From: Tupaia tana
Taxonomy: Eukaryota > Chordata > Mammalia > Scandentia > Tupaiidae
Direction: 5' to 3'
Assembly (NCBI GenBank): GCA_026018925.1
Contig: JAKSZU010000009.1
Location: forward strand, 39,825,194 to 39,889,193
Length of the DNA: 64,000 nt
The position numbers and the translations under genes are program-made. Positions 23,246 through 34,323 of this stretch are shown piece by piece. Each line of letters opens with the position of its first letter. The stretch's first letter is position 1. The notes under the pieces are model-generated. The model was not told where the DNA came from and ran no database searches. It saw only the letters and a list, made by a program, of their open reading frames with translations.

Positions 23246-24105
23246 CATGTTGTATCCAGCTCCTTATGTACACAGCCCTTAAATTAACTGCTTTGAAATA
23301 ATTTATGATATTTATCAGGCAACTGGATGTATTTATGATTCCCTAGATTTGTAATATACTTTTCAATTGTTGATATCTAGGTTTTGCAATAATAACAGTG
23401 AATGCTAAGTATTTTTGGAATGGTTCATTGCATGTTTTGTGGTAGGCGACTTAACCAAAGTCAAGGGAAAAATTATTTTTTCAGTATTTGCAGTTCCTGG
23501 ACAAAATGATAGCTTAGTAGTAATTTTTTAACAGAATTAATAACAAAAACAATTCATTCTTGACCTCTAGTCAAAAAACCCTGACATTTGTTTCATGTGC
23601 AAGGGAGACATGCACCTCAGCATAGATCTTAACAACAGCTATCACTGACTTTATTTTTGTCAAGATCATCTCTAATGGCTCAATCTGTTTTCAGTCATAC
23701 CAATTCTACAATTACAAACCACACACACACACACACACACATTCATTTTCTCTCATACTTTATTTCATAATTTCTCCTACCTAAAGTACCCTTTTCCCTC
23801 CTTTGTTTCAATTCTTCACCATTATTTTTCCCAGCTACTTTTCCAAGAAATCTGCCTTAACCTAACCTATAGTGATCATATTATGTGTGCCTGTGTGTGT
23901 GTGTCTTTGTGCACATTCAAAATTTATAATAAAGTCAATTACACTTATCGATCAGCTAATTTTAAAAGATAGGCTTAGGTGTATATCATGCGGGGTAAAG
24001 TCTCTTCACAATCTAAATGATGTATAACGATTTAACGTATGAATAATAAATAAATAAAAGAAGTCCTCAGAGAATATTTATTATGTGGCTTTAAAATTTA
24101 TATTA
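22970..24105. other. AT-rich DNA with microsatellites, no gene
   Basis: Contains a (TA)n tract at 23203-23243, a (CA)n tract at 23720-23742 and a short (TG)n at 23885-23905. No coding pattern or recognised transposon. Confidence 0.5.
23203..23243. repeat. (TA)n microsatellite
   Basis: About 40 bp of uninterrupted TA dinucleotide. Confidence 0.95.
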
Positions 24106-24106
24106 G

Positions 24107-24248
24107 CCATTATATTAGTCATAATCTCAAAAAATAGAATTAGAAATATATAGAAAGCATAATATTTATTTATATAGAGACTATATATAGAGAATATATA
24201 TATATATCACCATTATATTAGTCATAATCTCAAAAAATAGAATTAGAA
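24107..24248 (+). repeat. 103-bp tandem duplication
   Basis: CCATTATATTAGTCATAATC and the following 20 bases occur at 24107 and again at 24210, separated by AT-rich satellite-like sequence. A local duplication with unit 103 bp. Confidence 0.9.
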
Positions 24249-24267
24249 TATATAGAGAAAGAATAGT

Positions 24268-24343
<76 letters not shown>
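24268..24343. repeat. (TG)n-(TA)n compound microsatellite
   Basis: About 30 bp of TG followed by about 36 bp of TA. Confidence 0.95.
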
Positions 24344-24344
<1 letters not shown>

Positions 24345-24364
24345 TTTTGTATATATTTATATAT

Positions 24365-24665
24365 ATAGATTCATTGTAAGGAGTTGGCTCAGATGCTTAT
24401 GGACACTGACCAAAGCAAATCTGTAGTGCAGATCCATCAGGCTAGACACCCTGGTGAGCCAATGGTGTAGATAAAGTCTGAGGCCAGTCTACATTGGAAA
24501 TTACCTAATGCTTGGGGAAGTCACTTACTTTGCTCTATTCCAACTGATTGGATGAAACCCATCCACAGTGTGGAAGACAATTTGTTTACTCAAAGTTCAA
24601 CAACTTAAATATCAATCTCTTCCAAAAACACCCTCCAATTTGACACATAAAATTAACCATCACCA
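24365..24665. mobile_element. ancient interspersed repeat, family not certain
   Basis: Contains text typical of an old eutherian repeat: TAAGGAGTTGGCTCA near 24376, an ACTGATTGGATGAAACCCA stretch near 24543, and TTGACACATAAAATTAACCA at the end. I recognise the pattern but cannot name the family reliably. Confidence 0.55.
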
Positions 24666-24854
24666 CCACAAAGATTTCTTCAAATGATATCTTTCATTAA
24701 ACATCATTGTCATTGTTGTCATTCTCATAACAACCATCATAGATAATTCATGTTATTCAAGAGTTTGTTGTGTTCTAGGAATTAATACAATTCCTTTTAT
24801 TTTTTCCTCTTTAACACTGCTATGGTATATTCAGGTTTTTAATAATGATTTTGA

Positions 24855-25101
24855 AAGATTTGTTAGTGGGTATGTGTAGTCACCAGAGAGAGACTGATAG
24901 CAAGAAGGAGAGTGAGATAGCACCTTTAAGGGGAGATGGTCATAAAGCAATCACTTCTCCATTCCGAACTCGTTTCAGAATTTTGGGCATGCATGCACAT
25001 TTGCCCTGTGTATTTTACAAGCTGTCATATCTGGGACTTGAACCATGCAGTCTGCCATGTGGGATCCAGCCACCTTAACCACCATACCACTGGCTGGCCC
25101 T
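24855..25101 (-). mobile_element. old tRNA-derived SINE
   Basis: Reverse strand begins GGGCCAGCCAGTGGTATGGT and contains the degraded body. First of three head-to-tail minus-strand SINEs. Confidence 0.85.
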
Positions 25102-25103
25102 AA

Positions 25104-25362
25104 TAATAAATTTGTGTTTATTTATTTATTTTTGGTTTCTGCTATAGGTCACATGAACTCACTGGAGAAAGACAGAGAGAGAGGTAAAGCAAGAAATCAC
25201 CCTCCCTCAAGGGGGATGGTTATGCCACAGTCCTTTCTCTATTCTCTCAGGATTTGAGCATGTACACACACCTGCCCCGTTTGATTTTCAAGCTACAGTG
25301 TCCAGTACTCAAATCGCCAACATTAATTCATTACTTTAACCACCACCTTACCTGCTGGCACT
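25104..25362 (-). mobile_element. old tRNA-derived SINE
   Basis: Middle member of the cluster. TTTCTGCTATAGGTCACATG start, hairpin block at about 25200-25218, degraded head at 25330-25362. Confidence 0.82.
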
Positions 25363-25590
25363 TTATTTATTACTTTACTTATGATAAACATCGTGTATGC
25401 ATACTTGAGAAAGAAAGAGAAGCACCCTTGACAGGATATTGTCATGCTGCAATCCTTTTCCTCCAGTCCTCCAGCTTGTTAGGATCTTGGGCACACGTGC
25501 ATGTACCCAATGTTTTCAAGCCGACCTGGAGATCCAAACCCTCAGTTGGCCAGTAGCTTCGAGCATTGCAGTTCAGTTTCCTACTAACAA
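25363..25590 (-). mobile_element. old divergent SINE
   Basis: Third member, most diverged. Recognisable by ATCTTGGGCACACGTGCATG at 25483-25502 and a CT/GA-rich segment near 25405. Confidence 0.65.
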
Positions 25591-25614
25591 AGGATAGACC
25601 TAATAATACTATTT

Positions 25615-25760
25615 GGTATAATTTCTAGTTTACATTTAATAATTGTACACATCTTTGGGGTACATTACAATTTTTCAAAGCATATACACAATGTATAATG
25701 ACCAAATCAGGGGAATAAACATGTCATGTCCAACATTTATTATTACTTGTGTTGTTCACA
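25615..25760. mobile_element. old L1 fragment (probable)
   Basis: Text such as TTGGGGTACATTACAATTTT and ACAATGTATAATGACCAAAT resembles a common old L1 segment. Strand and subfamily are uncertain. Confidence 0.5.
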
Positions 25761-25799
25761 ATTGAAATCTACATTTCTGATTATTTTGCAATATATCAT

Positions 25800-25975
25800 T
25801 TTAATCTTCATAGTGACACTGTGGCACAAGTACTTCTATCATCATCCTTAGTTTATATATGAACAAAGTAAAGTATAGGGAGCTTAAATAACTTCCCCAG
25901 GGTATACGTTTAACAAAAGCAAGACTAGGATTTGAATTCAGGCAATTTGAAATCAGGCTTTTCTATGCTCTATTG
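25800..25975 (-). mobile_element. MIR SINE
   Basis: Complement of the MIR core. The plus strand shows an eroded version of ACAGATGAGGAAACTGAGGC and then GGATTTGAATTCAGGCAATT, the usual order on the reverse strand. A mammal-wide fossil. Confidence 0.8.
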
Positions 25976-26027
25976 CTTCTCAGGAGACATGGCTGAAAAC
26001 CAGATTTTATAGAAATCAGCATTGGGG

Positions 26028-26271
26028 GGACCAGCAGTTAGCGTAATGGCTATGTCTCTGGTCTCCCATGTAGCCGACTGTGGTTCACGCCCCAGTGGCT
26101 TAAAACTCACTCTGGGTGCATGTGCTTGTGTGCCCAAGATCCCAAGAGGAGAATAGAGGAGAAGGGATTGTGGCGTGGCCATACCCCCTGGGAGGTGATT
26201 TCTCACTTTCTATCTCTCTGTCTCTCTCTGCCTGTCTGGCGAGCACACACGCCCTTAGCAAAAACTTCTCC

Positions 26272-26302
<31 letters not shown>

Positions 26303-26306
26303 AAAA
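26028..26306 (+). mobile_element. tRNA-derived SINE, young long form
   Basis: Near-consensus head, a body with a small deletion in the T arm (GTTCACGCCCCAGTGG), and a long poly(A)/A-rich tail. TSD AGAAATCAGCATTGGGG at 26011-26027 and 26307-26323. Confidence 0.94.
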
Positions 26307-26319
26307 AGAAATCAGCATT

Positions 26320-26576
26320 GGGGCCAGCAGGTGCCATGGTAGTTAAAGTACCAGACTCCGACATGGCCAACCATAGTTCAAATCCCAGACTTAGCCTCTT
26401 AAACTCACAGCAGGTGTGTGTGCTTGCATGCCTAAAATCCCAGGAGGAGAATGGAGGAGAAGGAATTGTGGCGTGGCCATCTCCTTTGAGTGTGATTTCT
26501 CACTTCCCGTCTCACTATCTCTCTCCTCTCTGGTGAGCATAGGTGGCCAATTGCAAAATAACTTTTAAAAAAACTG
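26320..26576 (+). mobile_element. older tRNA-derived SINE
   Basis: GGGGCCAGCAGGTGCCATGG head. The younger SINE inserted precisely at its 5' boundary. Confidence 0.9.
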
Positions 26577-26855
26577 GGACCAGCAGATGGTGTAATGGTT
26601 ACACTGCTAAACTCCCACATAGTTGACTGCAGTTCAAGTCCCTGTCCCAACAGCTTAGAACTCAAGCCAGGCATGTGTGTGTATATACCTAAAATTCCGA
26701 GAGGAGGATGGAGAGGGGACTGCAGCATAGTCATCCTCCCTAGGGAGTGATTTCTTGCTTTCCATGTCTTTGTCTCTCCAGTGATCACATGCATCCTATA
26801 GCAAAAGTCTCTCTTAGAAAAAGAAGAATGAAAAGAAAAAAGAAAAAAAAAATGG
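26577..26855 (+). mobile_element. older tRNA-derived SINE
   Basis: GGGACCAGCAGATGGTGTAA head, body and A-rich tail. Directly follows the A tail of the previous SINE. Confidence 0.9.
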
Positions 26856-27384
26856 GCATTAAGGTATTTCCAGAAAATTCCTATTGCATATTGGGTCTAA
26901 ACTTCTTGTTAAACAATCATACAAACACTGTTCAATTCTTATTAGTGTTTCTTGACTCGAACTTTACTGTGAATAAGTAGCTAACAATTTATTTTGTCTC
27001 TACTAAGACCTGAAGTTTGAGGAAGAGATAATCAGGAGAAAAGACATAAATTGTAGCCATATAATTGGTTTAAAAATTTATGTCTTGATGTTCTATGTAA
27101 TAGAAATTGGAAATTACTGGTTATTCCAAATTTTAAAGATTTTTTTTTTTATTCTCTAATTCTGATGTGCACTGTTGCTTCACCACCAAAGTTATGCAAG
27201 GGGCTCTTACAGACAGAGGATCATATCTTTGTTATTCTGAGATTCTCTTACAAAGATTATCCAGAATTATAAACTTTTCAAAAATGAAAACTAAATAAAT
27301 AAAAATAAAATGTAGGTTATGGAAAAAGTAGCTTCTTCTTTAATAAATGTGAAATGGTACATCATTTCCAGAGGAATATGAGGA
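26856..27384. other. no gene recognised
   Basis: AT-rich, no coding pattern and no repeat that I can identify. Confidence 0.45.
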
Positions 27385-27450
27385 GTGAAAGTATAACACA
27401 GTGGCTACAGGCATAAGCTGTGGAAGTAGACAGATCTGACTTTAAATTCT
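27385..27450 (+). mobile_element. MIR SINE, 5' part (split by half-L1 copy 2)
   Basis: ACACAGTGGCTACAGGCATA followed by a MIR-like head up to the target site AGATCTGACTTTAAATTCT (27432-27450). The rest of the MIR resumes after 30234. Confidence 0.75.
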
Positions 27451-27971
27451 TTTTTAAAAATTCTATTTATTTATTTACAGTCATTCACTGTACATCAATA
27501 CAGTATAAAAATGAGATTTCCCATCCAGTATACATTGTATATTGGCTCAATCAAGGATATTACCATACATGTTATCATCAACAAATAATTTTCTATTTCT
27601 TGTGTCTTACATATTTTGCTTTATTCCCCCCCCCTTTTGATTCGCTACCTCTCACCCTGTGCCAACTCCTCCATTTCTCTCACACTGTCTCTGGTATGTA
27701 CAGTTGTTTTCCATACTTTCTCCCCCATATTTTATTGATTCACTATTTTAAGTAATTTAAAGACTTTTAATAGCAAGCACAGCTGATATATACATATTTA
27801 TGAACACCTGTCTGACTTTTTAGGCATAAACCTCAATGAGTAAAGTGCATATATTATAAAGTAGCACCTTGCTGGGGCTATATAGCTTACTGCTGTCATT
27901 AAATATGACAGGTATCTAATAGGTATGAATAGGTATTTTTTCAATGCACTTTTTAATTCTAAAAAAAGTTT

Positions 27972-28229
27972 GTGTGTTTTTTTTGGAGAGTTTTTTTTTG
28001 CTATAGGGTGTGTACACTTGCCAGAAACAGAGACAGAAAGACAGAAAGTGAGAAATCACCCTCCAGGGGGGATGGCCACGCTGCAATCCCGTCTCCATTC
28101 TCCTCTCGGGATCTTGGGCACGCATGCACATGCACCCAGCGTGAGTTTAAGCCACCAGGTCCAGGCCTCAAACCATGGTCGACTACATGGGAGTTCAGTT
28201 ACATAGCCATTATGATAACTGCTGGTCCC
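27972..28229 (-). mobile_element. tRNA-derived SINE in half-L1 copy 2
   Basis: Reverse copy starting TTTGCTATAGGGTGTGTACA and ending ACTGCTGGTCCC. TSD AAAAAAAGTTT at 27961-27971 and 28230-28240. Confidence 0.94.
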
Positions 28230-28615
28230 AAAAAAAGTTTTAGTTTTAATAGATCAAAATAAAAAAAATGTTAAGAGAAATTTGCTTAAAACTTAAAGCC
28301 AAGAGAAAGGTTACGATTCAGTTCAAATAGTAGGTAGATGAACCTATCAACAGTTCAAGAGAAGACAAAAATCGTTAAATCTGGAAAAAAAAATAGAAGA
28401 AAATCAGTAATGTTTTAGTCAAAAGTTATAAAGTTTAATTTCACCAGTTCAGTCTCATGTAATTAATCTCTCTTCTACTGAATTTGCAGTGTTACTATAG
28501 CCTGATCTTTCCATTTAAACTCTGGAAGTTAACATTCAACTCCGGACTTGTCTCTACTATTAGGCTGGCCAGTCTCTTGATTGTTTCTTTTACTCTTATT
28601 TCTGTGTGTCCAACT

Positions 28616-29589
28616 TTAGTTTTCCTGGTATAGTACTCACTTCAGCCCTTCTTGGAGAGCTGATCTGGTGTTGGTAAATTCTTTCAGGTTTTGTTTACAT
28701 GAGAATGCTTTTGTCTTTTTCTTCCCATATGAAAGATAATCTTGCTGGGTACAGTATTCTTGGTTGAAATTGTTTTTCACTTAACACTTTGAATATATTT
28801 TCCCATTCTTTCCTTGCTTGCACTGTTTCCAATGAGAGACCTGTCATTAGCCTTATGAGAGCTCCTTTTAAAGTAACTTGACATTGCTTTCTTGCCAATT
28901 TTAGTATCTTGTCTCTGTCTATGATTTTGGTCAATCTGGGTATAATATGCCTTTGGGAAGATCTTCTTGGATTGAGTCTATGTGGGGTCCTTTGTATTTC
29001 TTGGGTCTGGATATTTGAGTGCCTCTCTAGGCTTGGAAAGTTTTCTTCCACTATTTCATGGAATAGATTATCGATACCCTTATTAGTTTCTTCACCTTCT
29101 GGGATACAGATATTCCATATGTTTGGGCGTTTAATGTTATCTAGTGTTACCCGTATGTTATTCTCATTTTTTGGGTTATTTTCTCAGTCTTTTTGGTGAA
29201 TTTTTCTAGGTCAGAGGTTCTGTCTTCTACATATGAGATTTGAGCTTCTGCATGATCTAATCTGCTTTTGATATTTTAAAGGGAAGTTTTGATTTCCTGT
29301 ATTAACAGCCCTCATCTCTAAAAATTCCATTTGATTCTTTTTTATGACATGCATCTCCTCTTTCAAATCATGCAAGAACTTCCTCACCACCTGGAACTCA
29401 ATGTCTCTTTTCTCCTGCATCTTCTGGAGTTTGTTTTATCTCTTCTCTTGTATCTGTGTTAGTTCTGTCACTTGGAATATATTAAATTCTTTATCTGACA
29501 TTTCCATGAGTTCCCTTGTATTATTTGTGGAGGAAGGGGGAGTTATTCTTTTCCATTAGAGGAGAGATATTTTCTTTGTTTCTAATATT
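28616..29589 (-). pseudogene. ORF1 remnant of half-L1 copy 2
   Basis: L1 ORF1-type RNA-binding protein remnant. The expected start codon is changed (ATT near 29589). N-terminal and coiled-coil parts read at 29420-29211 and nearby (DIEFQVVRKFLHDLKEEMHV). The CTD reads at 29051-28695 (MEENFPNLERHSNIQTQEIQ, then ARKEWENIFKVLSEKQFQPR). Frameshifts between these pieces prevent expression. The coding order matches copy 1. Confidence 0.83.
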
Positions 29590-29849
29590 TCTTGTGCCTC
29601 TGTGTTGGTTTCTAGCCATCTGATGAGCTATATGTTTTTTTCCTATTTTTTGGAGTTAAATTTGAGCAATCAGAGGAATGCAGAAGGAGGTGACCTGAAG
29701 TCTGTAAACAGTACCGTTTTCCCCCTTTGCACAACTGATTCAATGAAAATTGAGGGTTAATCTGACTCTAAAAATATTCAGATATTTGGCTATGAAGCAC
29801 CTAGTCCTGTCTAGAAAATCAGTATATGGAGGCTGAGCAGAAAATTGAG

Positions 29850-29945
29850 AAAGGTAAAAAGAAAAAGAAAAGGAATAGAAAAAAAAAAAAAAAAGAAGAG
29901 GGGAAAAAAAAAAACAATAAGAAAAAGAGAAGAAAAAATTTTTTT
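29850..29945 (-). promoter_or_regulatory. polypyrimidine tract of half-L1 5' UTR
   Basis: About 95 bp of almost pure A/G on the plus strand (C/T on the element's strand). The copy at 14225-14320 has the same tract in the same place, followed in both by TGCTCAGCCTCCATA. The regulatory role is inferred. Confidence 0.6.
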
Positions 29946-30233
29946 GCCCCAAAATATAAAACTGCGTGGCATGGCCGCTCAGAACGCAGATATAGATGGC
30001 TGCTGATTGCCTTATGCTATTGAGGCAGAAGAAAAGCTAAGAATTATAAAGACAAAAGAATAGCAGAGAGCTAAGTTTAATTTTTTTTAAAAAAAAAAGT
30101 AGAAACATATAGAGAGAGCTAAAAAGAAACAGAGAGAATAAGTAGGGTGCTCTCACCTTACTACTGGCTAAACTGGGGAGCAGCAGGGTGAAGTCTGGGT
30201 AGTGGGTCCTCAGTGGTCAAAATCTCTGAATCC

Positions 30234-30430
30234 AGACCTGATTTTAAATTCTGTCTTCATCAATTACTATAGGCAGTTCCTCACTCTATTTGTACTGTAA
30301 TATCTTCATCTGTTAAAAGGAGATACTAATAGTACCCGCTTCACAGAGCTGTAGTGCAAATTAAACATGGGAATATACACAACATTCTCAGTATGTTTTT
30401 TGGCACAGAGTAAGTATTCCAAAATATAAG
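30234..30430 (+). mobile_element. MIR SINE, 3' part
   Basis: Continues the MIR from 27450. Contains TAATATCTTCATCTGTTAAA, a TAATAGTACC-type motif near 30328, and an end resembling TTGGCACAGAGTAAGTATTC. Confidence 0.85.
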
Positions 30431-30474
30431 CGAATTAGGTGCCATTATTTATCTAAGCAATTATTATGACTCCT

Positions 30475-30620
30475 TACCAAGCCTTTGAGATAAGGATTGT
30501 ATCATCATCATTTTATACAAGAGAAAACTGAGACACATAAGCAAAATGACTTGCTAAAGTTTAGGCAATTAAGATGCAGAGGTAGGTGTCTGTCTTCAGA
30601 AACCATGTACTTAGCAACCG
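30475..30620 (-). mobile_element. MIR SINE
   Basis: The reverse strand has the MIR core; the plus strand reads ACAAGAGAAAACTGAGACAC and then GACTTGCTAAAGTTTAGGCA. Confidence 0.82.
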
Positions 30621-31240
30621 AACTATAGTGCTACTCAGGTTGCAGCTGAGTTTCTGTTTCTATAAGTCCTCCTGTAAGAGATAAGAAGTATCCTCTCTAA
30701 AAGCAGAGAAGAATTTTCTCTTGTTAAAAGAACTCAAAATTCCAACAAATGGATGGCAGCTGTGTTTGAGGAGAACACAGTCTTTTCAGGATCCAAAAGT
30801 ACCTGCTCCTTTCTGCAGAAGACCCTTTTCTTTTGGTGGCCAAATTTTGTGAAGTTGATTTAACTACTTTTTCTTCCCTATGAAGTAGTTTATACACAAC
30901 AGACATAGAGCTGTCACCATATAAATGAAGCTTCCCAAGTTCTGACATGGTGCATTAAAATATTCTTTAAATATTTTCAGAGACACCAGCCCACTGAAGT
31001 AATCATTGTGTTACCACAGAATGTTACAGGTGTTACAACTTTCAAATGGAAGACCTAATTTCTCAATACTTCAGTTATTACCAAATTCTTGCTTAAAAAT
31101 TAATTTGACTTTTGTATAGAATATAATCTCAGCATGGGCCTATTCATTTTAAAATTTAGTAAATATCCAAAACAATACCCAAATGTTATCAGTGATTTTC
31201 CTCAGTGCACAGCAATTAAAAAGACATTGCTTTGTGAAGT
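30621..31240. other. no gene recognised; moderately complex unique DNA
   Basis: Contains a 74-codon minus-strand ORF (30724-30948) without recognisable domain or splice context. No repeat seen. A conserved non-coding role cannot be judged without alignment. Confidence 0.45.
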
Positions 31241-31244
31241 AAAT

Positions 31245-31890
31245 TGTCTTCGGCCTTCATAACAGGTATTCCAGAAGGAAAAGAAACAGACAAAGGCATA
31301 AAAAATCTCTTTCATTCTATATTAGCTGGAAATGTTCCAAATTTAGAGAGGCATGTGGACATCCACATTCAGGAAATACAAAGGACACCAAATAGATATA
31401 ACATTAGAAAATCCTCTCCAAGCAAGTTATAGACAGACTGGTAAAAATCAAAGACAAAGACAATATTCTAAAACTAGCAAGAGTGAAACATCAAGTTATT
31501 TTTAAAGGTTGCTCCATTTGACTAACATTGGACCTCTCAACTGAAACAATGCATACAAGGAAAGAATGAGAAGATATATTTAAATGCTGAAAGCAAAAGA
31601 ATTTCCTCCAAGAGTACTATACATAGCAAGATTATTTTTTTTCAAATTGGAGGGAGAAATAAAATAAAATCATCCCCAGACAAATGTTTAAAAAATTCAC
31701 CAAAATGAAACCAACTCTTCAGGAAATGCTTAAGGGAATACTATACCAGGGAAATTAAAAGGAAATAAATAGAAGTAAGAGAACACAAAATAAATAGCAA
31801 AAACAAGTAAGTTCACACATATCAATAATGACATTGAATGTCAGGATTAAATCTCCTTACTAAAAGGCTAAAAATACAAATTCAACTATT
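31245..31890 (+). mobile_element. L1 fragment: ORF1 C-terminus to ORF2 start
   Basis: Reads NVPNLERHVDIHIQEIQRTP at 31331-31390, then a degraded CTD and the ORF1 stop region near 31758. After that comes the spacer and the first codons of ORF2 (TLNV and a KSPY-like run near 31838-31862). This L1 keeps ORF2 sequence after ORF1, so it differs from the half-L1 copies. Confidence 0.82.
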
Positions 31891-32620
31891 TCACACACAA
31901 ACAAGTTTAAATACAAATTCACCAGTTATTTGTTAGACAGATGTCTCCACAGGTTTCAATTTATAAATTTACTGTAAGCATTCATTACTCTTTATATAAA
32001 ACTAGATAACAGGACAGTCCAAATGTTATAATTAGATTAGTTTTCTTTGGAATGAATTTAAAGAAGGCTAAAACCAAGAATGTTGTAAAGTCTATAAATC
32101 ACCAAATCACTGACTTTACCATGCCTTCACTTTTAAACATCTCTTTCCAACTTTATTTTTCTTTTGCTTTTTGGGGGACTTATTTCTTTATGCACAGTAC
32201 AGTGCTATAGTATTGCAAGAACTCACATTGAGTGAGTAAAAGTTCTTTCTCTATCTCTTCCTAATGGGTTATTATGTTCAATTTTATCTATATCTAATAG
32301 GATAAATGATATCACAGAACTTTTCAGATTGTAAACTATCTCCCACAGTCCTCTAAATGGAAATCATGAAATTTTTCTACCATTGGCTATGTTGTCTTTG
32401 TTAATTTATGAGACTTTCATTGTCTATTTTTTAATTAGTTTGCATTTTTCTTTAGAACTGCATTTTGCAGTAAACAATGGCACAGACAGTTCAGTACATG
32501 CTTCCAGAATAACCAGTGGAGTCAGTTCCAAATGTTCATAACATAATTTTAAATATTGAAGATGGTAAATATGTCAATATCCTTGATTTGTTTATTATAC
32601 ATCATACACATGTTTTTGAA
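31891..32620. other. no gene recognised
   Basis: AT-rich DNA with stops in all frames. No SINE or L1 pattern seen until 32631. Confidence 0.45.
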
Positions 32621-32630
32621 GACCATTCTG

Positions 32631-32883
32631 GGGACCAGCAGATGGTATAATAGTTACGTTGATGGACTCCCACATAGTAAGCTACGGTTCAAGTCCCAGA
32701 CCAGGTGGCTTGAAATTCACACCAGGTGCATGTGCATGTTTGCCCAGGATCCTGAGAGGAGAATGGCAGAGAAGGGATTATGGTGTGGACATACCCCCTG
32801 GGGGGTGATTTCTCACTTTCTGTCTCTCTGGAGAGTGCATGCATCCTACAGCAAAAATCTCTCTAAAAAGGAAGTAAAATAAA
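32631..32883 (+). mobile_element. tRNA-derived SINE
   Basis: GGGACCAGCAGATGGTATAA head and full body with a short CT stretch. TSD GACCATTCTG at 32621-32630 and GGCCATTCTG at 32884-32893. Confidence 0.93.
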
Positions 32884-32893
32884 GGCCATTCTG

Positions 32894-33585
32894 TGCCCTA
32901 CAAATATGTGTAATAATTATATATAAATTATAAATTTCATTAAATATGTATTAAAAATGAAAAAATAGAAGTATATAAAGTAGTCTACTTTTAGAACATT
33001 TGGAGAACTGTCCATAATCTACTTAGCAAAAGTTTATTTGGCCTGTCCTAACATGCTATGATTAAGTCTCTATACATTATGCCAAATAGATTAATTTTCT
33101 TTTGAAAATATAGCATATTGAGGAATTACTGCCAGAATATTACCTAACAAAACCCAAGTCCTGCCAAATGAAATACAAACTGGCAATTATAGGATATCTT
33201 TTCACTGTAAATTAATGAACTCAGGAGAAAGTTAATATTATAATGGAAATGCACATTCCGAAGAAGAGAGGATAAAGTGAGCCTATTAAAACTGTCCAAC
33301 AGAGGGTTACATTTTCTCTCCATCTGCTTAGGTTTCATTAAAAACTACCATCTGCAAAAGAAATTATATATTAGGAACACTTTGTTTTTACTGATATGAC
33401 TTTCTGCATAAAATCTAAGCAGGCACCTTTCTTTTGTGTTAGCACAGATATGTGTAGATAGTCTAACTTTTGGCACAAACTTTAAAACTCAAAAACTATC
33501 ATTAAAATAGCTTAATCTCTTAATGCTAAGTCCAGAGACTTCAGACAGAATATATATAATTCAGATGAAAAGAAAAGACAAAATC
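32894..33585. other. no gene recognised
   Basis: AT-rich DNA, no coding or repeat signature seen. Confidence 0.45.
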
Positions 33586-33587
33586 GA

Positions 33588-33800
33588 GACTGGCCCTGTA
33601 GTCTAGTGGTTAAGAGAGGCAGATCTCACATGGCTTGAAAAACATGCCAAGCACATGTGTTTGCATGGCTAAAATTTGAATGGTATGAAAAAATGGAGAG
33701 GAAGGGATTGCAGCCTGATCACACCCCATGGAGAGATGTTTTCTCCCTCTCTCTCTCTTTGTGGGGAATAATACACCCTCTGGTAACTAAAGGAAAAAAA
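33588..33800 (+). mobile_element. old tRNA-derived SINE
   Basis: GACTGGCCCTGTAGTCTAGT head. Much of the T arm is missing, then comes a degraded body with GGAAGGGATTGCAGCCTGAT and a CT-rich stretch. Confidence 0.82.
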
Positions 33801-33954
33801 AGAAAAGATGAAATCCTATTTTTCCTGGGGATGCTGAATGACATTCCAGGTTAACCAACATATGGAGCAGACTCCCCAAAAGCTATTGACTTCAGACAAT
33901 AGAATAGAGCAGAAGTCTGAATCTTCTCTCAGCTCTCTCTATGGTTCTTATTTT

Positions 33955-34170
33955 ATTTCCTTTTTTTTTCATTTATTCATTTATCATCTCAGAGAAAGCA
34001 AGATGCAGGTAAGGTCCTCACTCCATGATCCACCCCCATTCTCAGCCAGTCAGGATTATAGGCACGTATGTACCTGGCATGTTCAGGAACTTCTGGGGCC
34101 AGGACATGACCCCAGGACCTTTCATATCTGGGACCAGCTGTACCCCTGCCGTTCCACAGCCTGGCCCAAT
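33955..34170 (-). mobile_element. ancient divergent SINE
   Basis: Reverse strand starts GGCCAGGCTGTGGAACGGCA. The body includes CCTGACTGGCTGAGAATGGG, shared with the copy at 45290-45550, and the end is TGATAAATGAATAAATGAAA. Confidence 0.7.
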
Positions 34171-34323
34171 ATGCTTCTCATTTCTAAAGCACTCTTTTTG
34201 ATTGCCTTTTATTTTTCTTCTTATCTGACTACATAGAGCATGGCAACATCTCTTATGCCATTATGGTTAGAAGTTCAGTTCAACCCATATTGACTAAATC
34301 CAAAAGAAGGTTTATTTAGCTTA

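Larger units (their letters stand above)
27451..30233 (-). mobile_element. ORF1-only L1 derivative ('half-L1'), copy 2
   Basis: Complete minus-strand element of about 2.5 kb after removing a SINE. It is inserted in a MIR with a 19-bp TSD, 17 bases identical (AGATCTGACTTTAAATTCT at 27432-27450; AGACCTGATTTTAAATTCT at 30234-30252). Read on its own strand it has a 5' UTR (30233-29590) with a monomer-like piece (about 30055-30005) and a polypyrimidine tract (29945-29850). Then come a broken ORF1 (29589-28616), a middle non-ORF2 region, and a 3' end (to 27451) that aligns with copy 1 base by base over long stretches. No ORF2 sequence is present. Replication must have used ORF2p from a normal L1. 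Confidence 0.87.

Noticed and set aside
30724..30948. A 74-codon minus-strand ORF in unique DNA
   Set aside because: No recognisable domain, no splice or promoter context, and normal chance length.
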